This document shows, piece after piece, positions 47,385 to 56,011 of a stretch of DNA of 60,554 nt. Numbering within the stretch: the stretch's first letter is position 1; each line of letters starts with the position of its first letter. The notes below the pieces were generated by a model, which made no database searches, was not told the DNA's origin, and saw only the letters and a list, made by a program, of their open reading frames with translations. The position numbers were made by a program, and so were the translations under genes. Source of the DNA: Thermoplasmata archaeon (lineage in GTDB: Archaea > Thermoplasmatota > E2 > DHVEG-1); assembly GCA_020054475.1 (NCBI GenBank), contig JAHWGJ010000008.1:1-60554 (forward strand). Reading direction: 5' to 3'.

Positions 47385-48545
47385 ATGATTAATAAAATTG
47401 AAAAAAAAAAATTCGAAAACATTTTAAAAGAATTAGATAATTTTAAAAATAAAGATTTTGATTTTTCAAGTGGAAAAATTATTGGATCAATGTGTACAAA
47501 ACCTCACGATATTTCAATTCAAGGTTACATAAAATTTATAGATACTAATTTAGGGGATCCCGAGCTTTTTCCTGGAACATATGAAATTGAAGTTTATTTA
47601 AAAAATTTCATTTTGAACTTATTAAATGCCCCTAAACTTGCCCAAGGGCTAATTGTTAGTGGAGGTACAGAAGGAAATATTACTGCAATGTGGTTAGCGA
47701 AAAAATTATCAAAGAAAAATGAAATAATATTATCAAAAAGTGCTCATTTCTCATTTAAAAAAATTGCATCATTAATGAATATGAAATTAATAACAATTCC
47801 ACTTACAAAAGAGTATATAATTGATATTAAAAAAGTAAAAAATAAAATAAATGATAATACTGCTGCAATTATTGGTATAGCTGGATCAACAGAGTTAGGA
47901 ACAATTGATTCAATACCACAACTTAGCGATATTTGTTTAGATGAAAATATTTTTTTACATGTTGACGCAGCCTTTGGAGGTTTTGTAATTCCATTTTTAA
48001 AAAAAATTAATTATAAAACCACTGATTTTGATTTTAAATTAAAAGGAGTAAATTCAATAACAATTGATGCTCATAAGATGGGATATTCGGCGATTCCTCT
48101 TGGTGTTCTTGCAATTAGGAAACAGAATTGGCTAAATAAGATTAGTGTAGAATCTCATTGTACAAATAGTGAAAAGCAAACAGGTATCTTAGGTACCCGG
48201 TCGGGTGGTCCGGTTGCTGCTGCTTATGCAGTTTCAAAATTTCTAGGTAAAAAGGGTTATTCTAAATTAATTGGAGATTGTATGAATCTTACAAGATATA
48301 TTGAAAGTGAAATAATAAAAATTGGATTAGAACTTATAATAAAACCTGAAATGAATGTAATAGGAGTAAAAATTAAAAATTTAGATTATGTTAATAAAAA
48401 ATTATCTGATTTAGGTTGGAAAGTAAATAAAATAAATAGACTTTCATGTTTACGTATAGTGGTTATGCCTCATTTAACAAAAAAAAGTATCGATGAATTT
48501 ATTCCAATATTAAAAAAGGTTTGTAAAGAGTCAGGAGAAATTTGA
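47385..48545 (+). CDS. mfnA: PLP-dependent L-tyrosine/L-aspartate decarboxylase (MfnA family)
   Basis: The 386-aa group II decarboxylase has SGGTEGNITAMWLAKK, His121 in SKSAHFS, HVDAAFGGF with Asp194, and the PLP lysine in IDAHKMGY (Lys231). Archaeal MfnA enzymes make tyramine for methanofuran or beta-alanine for coenzyme A. With no methanogen genes in the window, the coenzyme A route is a sensible but unproved guess. It is followed by hpt after 2 bases. Confidence 0.88.
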   Translation: MINKIEKKKFENILKELDNFKNKDFDFSSGKIIGSMCTKPHDISIQGYIKFIDTNLGDPELFPGTYEIEVYLKNFILNLLNAPKLAQGLIVSGGTEGNITAMWLAKKLSKKNEIILSKSAHFSFKKIASLMNMKLITIPLTKEYIIDIKKVKNKINDNTAAIIGIAGSTELGTIDSIPQLSDICLDENIFLHVDAAFGGFVIPFLKKINYKTTDFDFKLKGVNSITIDAHKMGYSAIPLGVLAIRKQNWLNKISVESHCTNSEKQTGILGTRSGGPVAAAYAVSKFLGKKGYSKLIGDCMNLTRYIESEIIKIGLELIIKPEMNVIGVKIKNLDYVNKKLSDLGWKVNKINRLSCLRIVVMPHLTKKSIDEFIPILKKVCKESGEI

Positions 48546-48547
48546 TA

Positions 48548-49111
48548 ATGAAAATATTAAGAAAATCAATAGAAGATGCACCTGTTATAAATAAGGGTAA
48601 CTACCAATATGTTATTCATCAATTAACTGATGGAATACCCGAAATAAAACCTGATTTATTAGAAGAAGTAACAACTAGAATGCTTGAAATTATTAAAAAA
48701 TATGGAAATATTGACAAAATTGTAACAATAGAAGCAATGGGAATACCCCTTGCAACCTCTTTATCAATTAAAATGAATATCCCTTTTTCAATTATAAGAA
48801 AACGTAAATATGGATTAGAAAACGAAATCGTTGTTGAACAGAAAACAGGTTATTCAAAATCAAAATTATACTTAAACGGTTTTAAAAAAGGGGAAGAGAT
48901 AATACTTGTTGACGATGTTCTAAGTACCGGAGGAACTTTGAAAGCTGTATTGAAAGCTCTGGTGAAATTTGGTGTTAAAGTTAAATGTGTAATTATTATA
49001 TTTGATAAAGGTAATTCTATACAAGAAATTATTGAAAAAACCAATATTGATATTTATACACTTGCAAAAATAAATGTAAAAGAAGGAAAAACAATTATAA
49101 GAAAAATATAA
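48548..49111 (+). CDS. hpt: Hypoxanthine/guanine phosphoribosyltransferase (archaeal Hpt)
   Basis: The 187-aa product salvages purines. It has IVTIEAMGIPLATSLS, the PRPP-binding EEIILVDDVLSTGGTLKAVL and the archaeal N-terminal INKGNYQYVIHQLTDGIPEI. Length matches archaeal Hpt (about 185-190). ATG 48548 is preferred over TTG 48542. Confidence 0.9.
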   Translation: MKILRKSIEDAPVINKGNYQYVIHQLTDGIPEIKPDLLEEVTTRMLEIIKKYGNIDKIVTIEAMGIPLATSLSIKMNIPFSIIRKRKYGLENEIVVEQKTGYSKSKLYLNGFKKGEEIILVDDVLSTGGTLKAVLKALVKFGVKVKCVIIIFDKGNSIQEIIEKTNIDIYTLAKINVKEGKTIIRKI

Positions 49112-49163
49112 GAAAGTACTTAATTACATGATATATTAAACAAAAATAATAAGAGGATTTATT

Positions 49164-49358
49164 ATGGCTGAGAAAATTGATCAACATACTCATTGTCACA
49201 TGTGCGGAAAAGTAATACCTTTATCTGAAACCCTTTGTTCAAAAGATTGCAAAGATAAATATCAAAATATGGTTAAAAAAAGAAAAATGTTTGTTTATGT
49301 AATGTATGCAATTATATTCTTCATTATAACTTTATTTTTTATCCAAAATATAATTTAA
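49164..49358 (+). CDS. DUF2116-like zinc-ribbon membrane protein
   Basis: The 64-aa product has a zinc-binding CHMCGKVIPLSETLCSKDCK head and a C-terminal membrane segment (VYVMYAIIFFIITLFFI). This arrangement matches the archaeal DUF2116 family of unknown role. AAGAGGAT stands before the ATG. Confidence 0.82.
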   Translation: MAEKIDQHTHCHMCGKVIPLSETLCSKDCKDKYQNMVKKRKMFVYVMYAIIFFIITLFFIQNII

Positions 49359-49371
49359 CTCATTTTTTACT

Positions 49372-49530
49372 TTATTCTGCCAATTCTTCTTGTAAATCAA
49401 TTACCATCTCCGTTAGAGCATCTTCAAAAACTTGGTGACGATATTCTTTTGTTGAACCATCAGCTAAATGAACTCTAGCAACAAAGTCTCTTCCATCCTT
49501 TACAATTTCTATGTGACAAACCGTTTCCAT
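49372..49530 (-). CDS. Small 52-aa protein, paralogue of the protein at 40400-40603
   Basis: A minus-strand frame starts with ATG at 49528-49530, preceded by GGATAAGGAT, and ends with TAA at 49372-49374. The product METVCHIEIVKDGRDFVARV followed by HLADGSTKEYRHQ and a C-terminal helix (EDALTEMVIDLQEELAE) resembles the 67-aa protein before rpoK in length, order and residues. I know no function. It converges on the DUF2116 gene 13 bases away. Confidence 0.65.
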   Translation of the reverse strand: METVCHIEIVKDGRDFVARVHLADGSTKEYRHQVFEDALTEMVIDLQEELAE

Positions 49531-49631
49531 TAACAATCCTTATCCAATTTTTATCCGTATTAACCATGGATATTTATAATTTTTGTGGGCAAGATTAATG
49601 GACTGTTAATAAATATCGATATTTTGATATA

Positions 49632-50525
49632 ATGAACATAAAAAAAATTAGAGCGGCTAGCGTAGCAGGAAGTTTTTATTCATCAGATAAAGAAAAATTA
49701 AGTAACACAATTAAAAACTCTTTTTTACACAAACACGGACCTAAAAAATTGCCTGACATTAGTAATAATAAAAATCAATTAAAAGGTGTTATAGTGCCTC
49801 ATGCTGGAATTACATATTCAGGTTCAGTTGCGGCACATTCATATTTTTCAATAGCTGAAGACGGCTTTGCTGATAGCTTTATCATAATTGGTCCAAATCA
49901 TAGAGGTATTGGTTCAGGTATTTCACTATATCCCCCTGGAAAATGGAAATTACCAAATGGCGATATAACAATGGATGAAATATTAATTGAAAATCTATCC
50001 GGGGATATTATAGATATAGATGAGAATTCTCACCCAACTGGAGAAAATAGTATAGAAGTTCAGATGCCTTTTTTAAACTATATTTCAAATAATAGAAAAT
50101 TTACAACAGCTTTATTATCAATGGCAATACAAGATTTTGATACTTCAAAAAAAGTTGGAGAAAAAATTGCTGAGGCCGTTAAAAAGGACAATAGAAAAAT
50201 ATTAATAATTGCCAGTAGTGATTTTTCGCACGAAGGTTTTGTTTATGGAAGATTACCGCCCAAAAATTTATCTGCAGATTCCTATGCGAGACGTCAGGAT
50301 AATATAGCTATTGAAAAAATAAAAAAATTTGATGCAAATGGTTTAATATCTTCAGTTTATAATAATAATATATCGATGTGTGGATATGGTCCCATCGCGG
50401 CTCTTCTTATAGCAACAAAAAAACTTGGAGCAAATAAGATAAAATTACAAAAATATATAACTTCTAATGATATTGAAGCTAGTAGTTATTGTGTTGGTTA
50501 TGCATCTTTTATAATTTATAGGTGA
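49632..50525 (+). CDS. MEMO1-family protein (AmmeMemoRadiSam system protein B)
   Basis: The 297-aa protein starts IRAASVAGSFYSSDKEKLSN and has GVIVPHAGITYSGSVAAHSY, IIGPNHRGIGSG, NSIEVQMPFL and IASSDFSHEG, as in MEMO1. The fold is related to class III extradiol dioxygenases; in archaea it is part of an uncharacterised three-protein system (AMMECR1, MEMO1, radical SAM). The other two partners are not in the window. Confidence 0.93.
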   Translation: MNIKKIRAASVAGSFYSSDKEKLSNTIKNSFLHKHGPKKLPDISNNKNQLKGVIVPHAGITYSGSVAAHSYFSIAEDGFADSFIIIGPNHRGIGSGISLYPPGKWKLPNGDITMDEILIENLSGDIIDIDENSHPTGENSIEVQMPFLNYISNNRKFTTALLSMAIQDFDTSKKVGEKIAEAVKKDNRKILIIASSDFSHEGFVYGRLPPKNLSADSYARRQDNIAIEKIKKFDANGLISSVYNNNISMCGYGPIAALLIATKKLGANKIKLQKYITSNDIEASSYCVGYASFIIYR

Positions 50526-50528
50526 AAT

Positions 50529-51488
50529 ATGAAAAAAATTATTGTTGAGGATATTAAATTAAAAAATAAAAATACTACAAATGAGTTAATAAATCAGTTA
50601 AATAAATCTGGAGGATTTACAGCAAAAAAAGTTGCAAATGGATTAGATATAATTGAAAAAATGGTAAAAGAAAAAAATTGCATAAAATTTCTATCTTTTC
50701 CTGCATGCATATGTTCAACTGGAACAAGAGGATTAATAAAAGATTTATTAAAATATAAATTAATTGATATTATAATAACTACATCTGGAACTTTAGATCA
50801 TGATCTAGCAAGGATTTGGGAAAATTATTATCATGGTAGTTTCATAGTTGATGATATTAAATTACATAAAAATGGAATTAATAGATTAGGAAACATCTTT
50901 ATTCCAAATAAATGTTATGGGGAAATACTTGAAGAAAAAATATATCCAATAATTCATGATTTATATAAAATTAAAAAAAGATGGTCAACAAAAGATTTAA
51001 TATGGGAAGTGGGAAAAAATCTTGAAAAAGAAAAAAAATGTAAAGAATCGATAATATATTGGTCATGGAAAAACAAAATTCCGATATTTATTCCGGGTAT
51101 TACTGATGGTGCTTTTGGATCTCATTTATGGATGTTTTATCAAGATCATAAAGATTTCACTATCGATATATTATCAGATGAACAAGACATCTCTGATATA
51201 ATATTTAATGCAAAAAAAAGTGGAGCTCTTATACTAGGAGGTGGAATTTCTAAACACCATACAATATGGTGGAATCAATTTAAAGGTGGATTGGATTATG
51301 CTGTTTATATTTCAACAGCAGTAGAATTTGATGGAAGTCTTAGTGGAGCAAGAACAAGAGAAGCTATATCTTGGGGGAAAATTAAAGAAAAAGCAAATAT
51401 TGAAACTATAGATGGAGATATAACCGTTTTTCTTCCCTTGATGATAAGTGCATTATTTGAGCGGTTAGATATTCAAATAAAAAATTAG
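50529..51488 (+). CDS. dys: Deoxyhypusine synthase
   Basis: This enzyme modifies a lysine of aIF5A using spermidine or a related polyamine. The 319-aa protein has FPACICSTGTRGLIKDLL, TTSGTLDHDLAR, SKHHTIWWNQFKGGLDYA, AVEFDGSLSGARTREA and the SWGKI segment holding the catalytic Lys. It starts 3 bases after the MEMO1 stop. It looks somewhat divergent around the Lys-His-His segment, so substrate range could differ. Confidence 0.9.
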   Translation: MKKIIVEDIKLKNKNTTNELINQLNKSGGFTAKKVANGLDIIEKMVKEKNCIKFLSFPACICSTGTRGLIKDLLKYKLIDIIITTSGTLDHDLARIWENYYHGSFIVDDIKLHKNGINRLGNIFIPNKCYGEILEEKIYPIIHDLYKIKKRWSTKDLIWEVGKNLEKEKKCKESIIYWSWKNKIPIFIPGITDGAFGSHLWMFYQDHKDFTIDILSDEQDISDIIFNAKKSGALILGGGISKHHTIWWNQFKGGLDYAVYISTAVEFDGSLSGARTREAISWGKIKEKANIETIDGDITVFLPLMISALFERLDIQIKN

Positions 51489-51515
51489 TATAACCTTGAT
51501 TATCATGATTGATGA

Positions 51516-52382
51516 TTATTCCCAAAATAATGTTTTCATGATAAATTTTATATTTTTTGGTAATTTTGAGATTTTTTTGTTTTGATATAATGCAATCGTT
51601 GAATTTACATAAACATTAACTATTTCATTGAAAAACCATCTTCCATAATCAGCATTTGCTTTAGATGGACTACCAACATATCCTTCTTTTAACCCTAATT
51701 GTTTAAATTTTTTTCCAACTATTCTAGGCGATTCTAAATTACGATAAATACTTTGAAGTTTTTTATACGACTCATCAACCAAGTAGGGATATTGATATTT
51801 CATAAGGGAAGTCTCTCTAAATCCTGCATGTATTTCTCTTTTTGTATCGAATCCAAGTTTAGGTTCTCTCTTTTTAATCTCATCATTGTAAAAAAATGGA
51901 CCCCAGGGTTCACAAACTTTCATATCATATTTAGTTTGCAATTTATTCATAGCTGAGTATATACCTTTCAGATGAGCAATTGCCATATGAAATGTTGAAA
52001 TCACAATATATTGAAAACCATGTTGTGCTAGCGATGATCCAAAGCTATATACTACATCCCTTACAATTTTACTATTAACAGAGATACTTCCCGGGAAATC
52101 CGTATTAAATTTACAGGATCCAATTGGAATAGAAGGTAAAATAACATAAGTTAATTCTGGTTTTATTTTATTTAATTTTTTAGTTGCTTCAAATATTACA
52201 TCTCTAGCTGTAAATAAATCTGTTCCAATTGGTAGATGAGGTCCATGTTCTTCTAAAGGACTGATTATTAAATAAAAAATTGTTTTTTTATTATCCATTT
52301 CTTGAATTTGCTTCCAGTTTAATTCCTCAAATTTAACTATTTTAGAAATTTTTTTTATTTCTGAATTTTTTTTTGATTTCAT
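51516..52382 (-). CDS. Creatininase-family amidohydrolase
   Basis: The 288-aa product has the metal-binding LIISPLEEHGPHLPIGTDLF, SCKFNTDFPGSISVNSKIV and IHAGFRETSLM. Archaeal relatives include ArfB (FAPy deformylase) and mycofactocin-type peptidases, so the substrate is open. Its ATG overlaps the map stop by 4 bases, implying coupled translation. Confidence 0.83.
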   Translation of the reverse strand: MKSKKNSEIKKISKIVKFEELNWKQIQEMDNKKTIFYLIISPLEEHGPHLPIGTDLFTARDVIFEATKKLNKIKPELTYVILPSIPIGSCKFNTDFPGSISVNSKIVRDVVYSFGSSLAQHGFQYIVISTFHMAIAHLKGIYSAMNKLQTKYDMKVCEPWGPFFYNDEIKKREPKLGFDTKREIHAGFRETSLMKYQYPYLVDESYKKLQSIYRNLESPRIVGKKFKQLGLKEGYVGSPSKANADYGRWFFNEIVNVYVNSTIALYQNKKISKLPKNIKFIMKTLFWE

Positions 52383-53278
52383 TTAATAGTAGTCACCTCA
52401 CATCCTTCTTCATTTATTATCACTGTATGTTCTTTTTGGGAGACTATACCTTTTTCTTGTTCAACAAGTTGAGGATAATGTTTAATAATACCAAAAAATT
52501 GAAGTTTTTTAAGAGAAATATCTATATTTTTTGCCATATTTTTACACCAACGATGAGCAAAAGGTAGAGTACCGAAGCTGGCATCCATATTTACAAATAA
52601 TGATTTTAATTTTTTTTCTCTTATTAATCTTGATTTAATTGAAGGTTTTATCAAATATATATTACTACTCTCACCAGATAATACATGCCCCGCCCCATTT
52701 GTTGAAAAAGGCTCAATAGCTATTACGTCACCATATTTTAATTTTGTTTTATTGACAGTATTTGCAACATTTGGGATAGAAATACCTGAATGAAGTTCAT
52801 ATCGATCCAAACTATGGCCAGTTAAATTATCTATAGGTTTATAGTTATAAGATTTTATCGTTGAATCAATAATATTTCCAATTTCTGAAACTTCAACACC
52901 TGGTTTAATAAATTCAATTGCATTGTCTAAAGCCTCACTTGAAGATTTTATTAAATCTGCATACTGATTAGATCCAATTTCTAATGTTATTGCTACATCT
53001 GCAATATAACCATCAATATGAGATCCAACATCTAATTTAATTAAATCTCCTTTCTTAAAAACTGTATTGTCGTTATATTTAGGACTATAATGAGCTGCAA
53101 TTTCATTTCTGGAAATATTGACTGGAAAAGATGGTTTTGCACCTTGTTTAATAATATGTGATTCAATTTTATTTGCAACCTCAAAATAAGTAATTCCAGG
53201 TTTAATAAGATTAGTACCAAATTTTACAGAATTAGCTGCAATTTTTCCAGCTTTTCTATATTTTTCAAATATTATCTC
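52379..53278 (-). CDS. map: Type II methionine aminopeptidase, no canonical start codon in frame
   Basis: The minus-strand frame encodes about 300 residues with complete MetAP2 content: IIFEKYRKAGKIAANSVKFG, metal ligands in KLDVGSHIDGYIADVAIT, GHSLDRYELHSG, VIAIEPFST and SQKEHTVII. It removes the initiator Met. However, in frame between the sua5 stop (53291-53293) and the conserved start region there is only TTT-AAT-AAT-AAT-GAG-ATA-ATA; an ATG at 53278-53280 is one base out of frame. One base could be missing in the sequence, or a non-AUG start is used. An internal ATG at 52810 would remove half the domain and is rejected. Confidence 0.85.
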   Translation of the reverse strand, partial: EIIFEKYRKAGKIAANSVKFGTNLIKPGITYFEVANKIESHIIKQGAKPSFPVNISRNEIAAHYSPKYNDNTVFKKGDLIKLDVGSHIDGYIADVAITLEIGSNQYADLIKSSSEALDNAIEFIKPGVEVSEIGNIIDSTIKSYNYKPIDNLTGHSLDRYELHSGISIPNVANTVNKTKLKYGDVIAIEPFSTNGAGHVLSGESSNIYLIKPSIKSRLIREKKLKSLFVNMDASFGTLPFAHRWCKNMAKNIDISLKKLQFFGIIKHYPQLVEQEKGIVSQKEHTVIINEEGCEVTTIK

Positions 53279-53290
53279 ATTATTATTAAA

Positions 53291-53875
53291 TTAAATCACC
53301 GCCAAAATTTCGTTTAATGATATGCTACCTTCTCTTATTATTAATGGTTTTTTGTATGTTAAATCAATTATTGTTGATGGATCATTCTTTAAAATCTTAT
53401 AATCTAGATAACAACCTATATTTTCTTTAAATTGTGAATATATATTTATAATTCTATCCTCTGGTTTTTTTCCATGAACATTTGCACTGGTTATTGTTAA
53501 AGGTCCAAAAATTCTTAGCAACTCTAATGCAATTTCGTTATTTGGTATTCTAATTGCAATTTTAGAATTACCACTTGTCAGAATATCTGAGATGTTATTT
53601 TTTTTATATAAAATAATTGTTAATTTACCAGGTAGAAAATGATTACATATTTTCTCGACATATTTATTTTCGTATGCATACTTTTTAATATCATCATATT
53701 TTTCCACTGCAATTGGTAGCGGATTATTATAAGATCTATTTTTTATTTTAAATATTTTTTTAATTGAATCATTGTTAAAGATATCTGCACCAAATGCAAA
53801 TTGAGTATCTGTTGGGTATACTATAATATCTCCCTTTTTTAACGATTCAATCGCTTCAGATAATTTTGTTTTCAT
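53291..53875 (-). CDS. L-threonylcarbamoyladenylate synthase (Sua5/YciO/YrdC family)
   Basis: The 194-aa protein has IIVYPTDTQFAFGADIFN, FKIKNRSYNNPLPI (KxR-S-N motif), FLPGKLTIIL and GPLTITSANVHG. It makes the TC-AMP used in t6A modification at tRNA position 37. It is the short TsaC-like form without the Sua5 C-terminal domain. GGCGGTGAT at its end could serve as a ribosome site for map. Confidence 0.88.
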   Translation of the reverse strand: MKTKLSEAIESLKKGDIIVYPTDTQFAFGADIFNNDSIKKIFKIKNRSYNNPLPIAVEKYDDIKKYAYENKYVEKICNHFLPGKLTIILYKKNNISDILTSGNSKIAIRIPNNEIALELLRIFGPLTITSANVHGKKPEDRIINIYSQFKENIGCYLDYKILKNDPSTIIDLTYKKPLIIREGSISLNEILAVI

Positions 53876-53880
53876 AATAT

Positions 53881-54360
53881 CTATTTATCTTCTGATTTTA
53901 TGAAATCACCTAAGGTAAGACCACTTGAATGAGTGCTACTTATTTTAGTTGGAATTTCTTTTACTTTTTCAAAAAGAGATATAGATAATTCTTTTTCGAT
54001 TTTTTCAGCAATTTTATCAGAAGGCCTTAGATCTCCATTTTCAATTTTAGCAATTGTTACAGTTCGTTCTCCAATTTTAAAACCTAATTCTTCTCTTGAT
54101 AATTCCTTTTTTAATCTTGCATTTTTAATTATTTCAGAACAATTTGATACCAACTCTTTATCCATTCCAACATAAACATCCTTAACAATTTTTCTTTTAA
54201 TACTAGTTTTAATGGATTGATTTATATTAGGTATGATTTCTTTTTTTTCATTTATGTTTTTTCCATATTTCATACAACCTGGACAAAGCATCATTCGTAC
54301 TCCATCAACATTTGATGGGTAGCATTTAAAACATTCATTACCACAAAGTTCACATTGCAT
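53881..54360 (-). CDS. Archaeal multiprotein bridging factor 1 (aMBF1)-like HTH protein
   Basis: The 159-aa product has an N-terminal zinc ribbon (CELCGNECFKCYP ... CPGCMKYG) and a helix-turn-helix (SREELGFKIGERTVTIAKIE), the aMBF1 order. MBF1 links transcription or ribosome binding in archaea and eukaryotes. It precedes the sua5-like gene by 5 bases. Confidence 0.9.
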   Translation of the reverse strand: MQCELCGNECFKCYPSNVDGVRMMLCPGCMKYGKNINEKKEIIPNINQSIKTSIKRKIVKDVYVGMDKELVSNCSEIIKNARLKKELSREELGFKIGERTVTIAKIENGDLRPSDKIAEKIEKELSISLFEKVKEIPTKISSTHSSGLTLGDFIKSEDK

Positions 54361-54389
54361 AATTTTAACACCTTATATTTAGGTATTTA

Positions 54390-55259
54390 TTAAATAAGTC
54401 CTGCTTTTTGTAAGGTCATAAGATCTTCTGTACTTAATTTTTCACCGCGCTTGAATTTTTCAAATATTTCATTTGCTTCTCTATGAACAGTGGAAGCCTC
54501 AACCGCTTTCTTTTTAACTCTTTTTTCATCTTGAGCAGCTGAAATTTTTCTTTCTAAATCATGAATTTTATCAACATAGCTAATGAATTCCTTATGGACT
54601 TCATCAGCTTGAATCTTTGTATTTACAATCATTTCTTGAATTTCATTTACTTTCCTTATTGAATTATCAAGTTGTTTTATTAATTTAATCATCGATTCAT
54701 GTTCTTCTTGAGCTCTTGTTGCTAATTTTTCCACAATATCATGTTGTTTTTCTGCCTTTTTCTTAATTGCAATTTCTTCTTCAAGGGCTTTTTTTAATTT
54801 TGGATCTTGGTTTAATAGTTCTTCTTGTTTTTTTATTTTTGCATGTAATTCAGATATATATGCGATTACTTTTTTTTCTTTTTTTGGAGACATAGGTTTT
54901 GTCATTTGTTCTTCTTCTAATGCTTTTAACTGTTTACGTATCTCATTTAAATTAGTACCTGATGAAGACGATTGAGAACTTTCTAAGTGTCTAATTCTTT
55001 TTTTTATTTCTAATAAAGTAGTATTTAATTTATTTCTTTGTTCTTTTGCATGTTGAACTCTTTCATTTAGTTCGTCTCTATTTTTTTTGTGATGGTTAAT
55101 ATTATTTCTAGTGTTTCTTATTGTTGAATTAAGAGAATCTCTTTCATCTGCAAGTCTTTTAGAATTTGAATGTAATTTATTTCTTTTTTCTTTTAATATA
55201 TTTGCTGTTTTTTGACTTTCGTCTTTTTCAATTTTTAATTCATTTATTGTATCGTTCAT
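54390..55259 (-). CDS. COG1340/DUF7121-like coiled-coil protein
   Basis: The 289-aa product is nearly all charged helical heptads, rich in Lys, Glu and Gln, and ends in FKRGEKLSTEDLMTLQKAGL, a tail seen in the archaeal COG1340 coiled-coil family. No enzyme motif is seen. ATG 55259 is chosen since TTGAGG precedes it; a TTG four codons upstream overlaps that site. Its cellular role is not known. Confidence 0.85.
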   Translation of the reverse strand: MNDTINELKIEKDESQKTANILKEKRNKLHSNSKRLADERDSLNSTIRNTRNNINHHKKNRDELNERVQHAKEQRNKLNTTLLEIKKRIRHLESSQSSSSGTNLNEIRKQLKALEEEQMTKPMSPKKEKKVIAYISELHAKIKKQEELLNQDPKLKKALEEEIAIKKKAEKQHDIVEKLATRAQEEHESMIKLIKQLDNSIRKVNEIQEMIVNTKIQADEVHKEFISYVDKIHDLERKISAAQDEKRVKKKAVEASTVHREANEIFEKFKRGEKLSTEDLMTLQKAGLI

Positions 55260-55510
55260 TAAATGCCTCAATTAATATCAAGATATCTTATTATGTGTAA
55301 AATATAATACATTTATTAAGTATTTCGAAAGTTATTTTATAACCCCTTATTTTTTTTAAATTTATATAATGAGTTAAATTTAATATGGCGGAAATTAACA
55401 GATCATATATATATCTTTCTTAAATATTATTTTTTTCTAGATTAATTAAAAAATATTTAAAATAAAACGTAATATTTTTACTACTTATATGCTTATCAAT
55501 AATTGATTTA

Positions 55511-55909
55511 ATGATAAATACTATTGAACAATTCGGTAGGAATGCAGGTAAGATTTGGAATGTTCTTTATGAAAATAATTTACTTACTGATATCGAATTA
55601 AAAGAATTAACTAGCTTACGAGAATATGAATTATATATTGCTATTGGATGGTTAGCAAAGGAAAATAAAATAAGAAAAGATGGCAGATATTTTAAGTTAG
55701 ATGATACAAATTTAGGTAATGAAATAGGTGAAAATGCAGGATTAATTTGGAGAATACTAAAGAATGAAGGGGATATAGAAATTCATAGTTTAGTATATAA
55801 ATTACAAATTAATGAAAATGATATTTATTCAGCAATTGGGTGGTTAGCTAGGGAAAACAAAATTAAAATTAAAAAGAATATATATACAAAATTCTATAAA
55901 AAGATTTAA
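55511..55909 (+). CDS. Tandem DUF2582-like winged-helix protein
   Basis: The 132-aa protein consists of two similar winged-helix units: GRNAGKIWNVLYENN ... AIGWLAKENKI (9-55) and GENAGLIWRILKNEG ... AIGWLARENKI (75-120). DUF2582 proteins normally have one such unit. They may bind DNA or proteins, but function is unknown. It has an isolated position between divergent and convergent genes. Confidence 0.8.
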   Translation: MINTIEQFGRNAGKIWNVLYENNLLTDIELKELTSLREYELYIAIGWLAKENKIRKDGRYFKLDDTNLGNEIGENAGLIWRILKNEGDIEIHSLVYKLQINENDIYSAIGWLARENKIKIKKNIYTKFYKKI

Positions 55910-56011
55910 TAATGTTATAATTAAAAAAAAAATAGAATTGAGATTATTATTTTTGCTATTAATTCGGTCAACCTTATTAACTAATTAATTATTCCATGAA
56001 AGTGATATAAA

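Noticed and set aside
52379-52810. A 143-aa minus-strand ORF starting at an internal ATG as a separate gene
   Set aside because: The same frame stays open upstream to 53290 and encodes the missing N-terminal half of methionine aminopeptidase; the ATG is internal.
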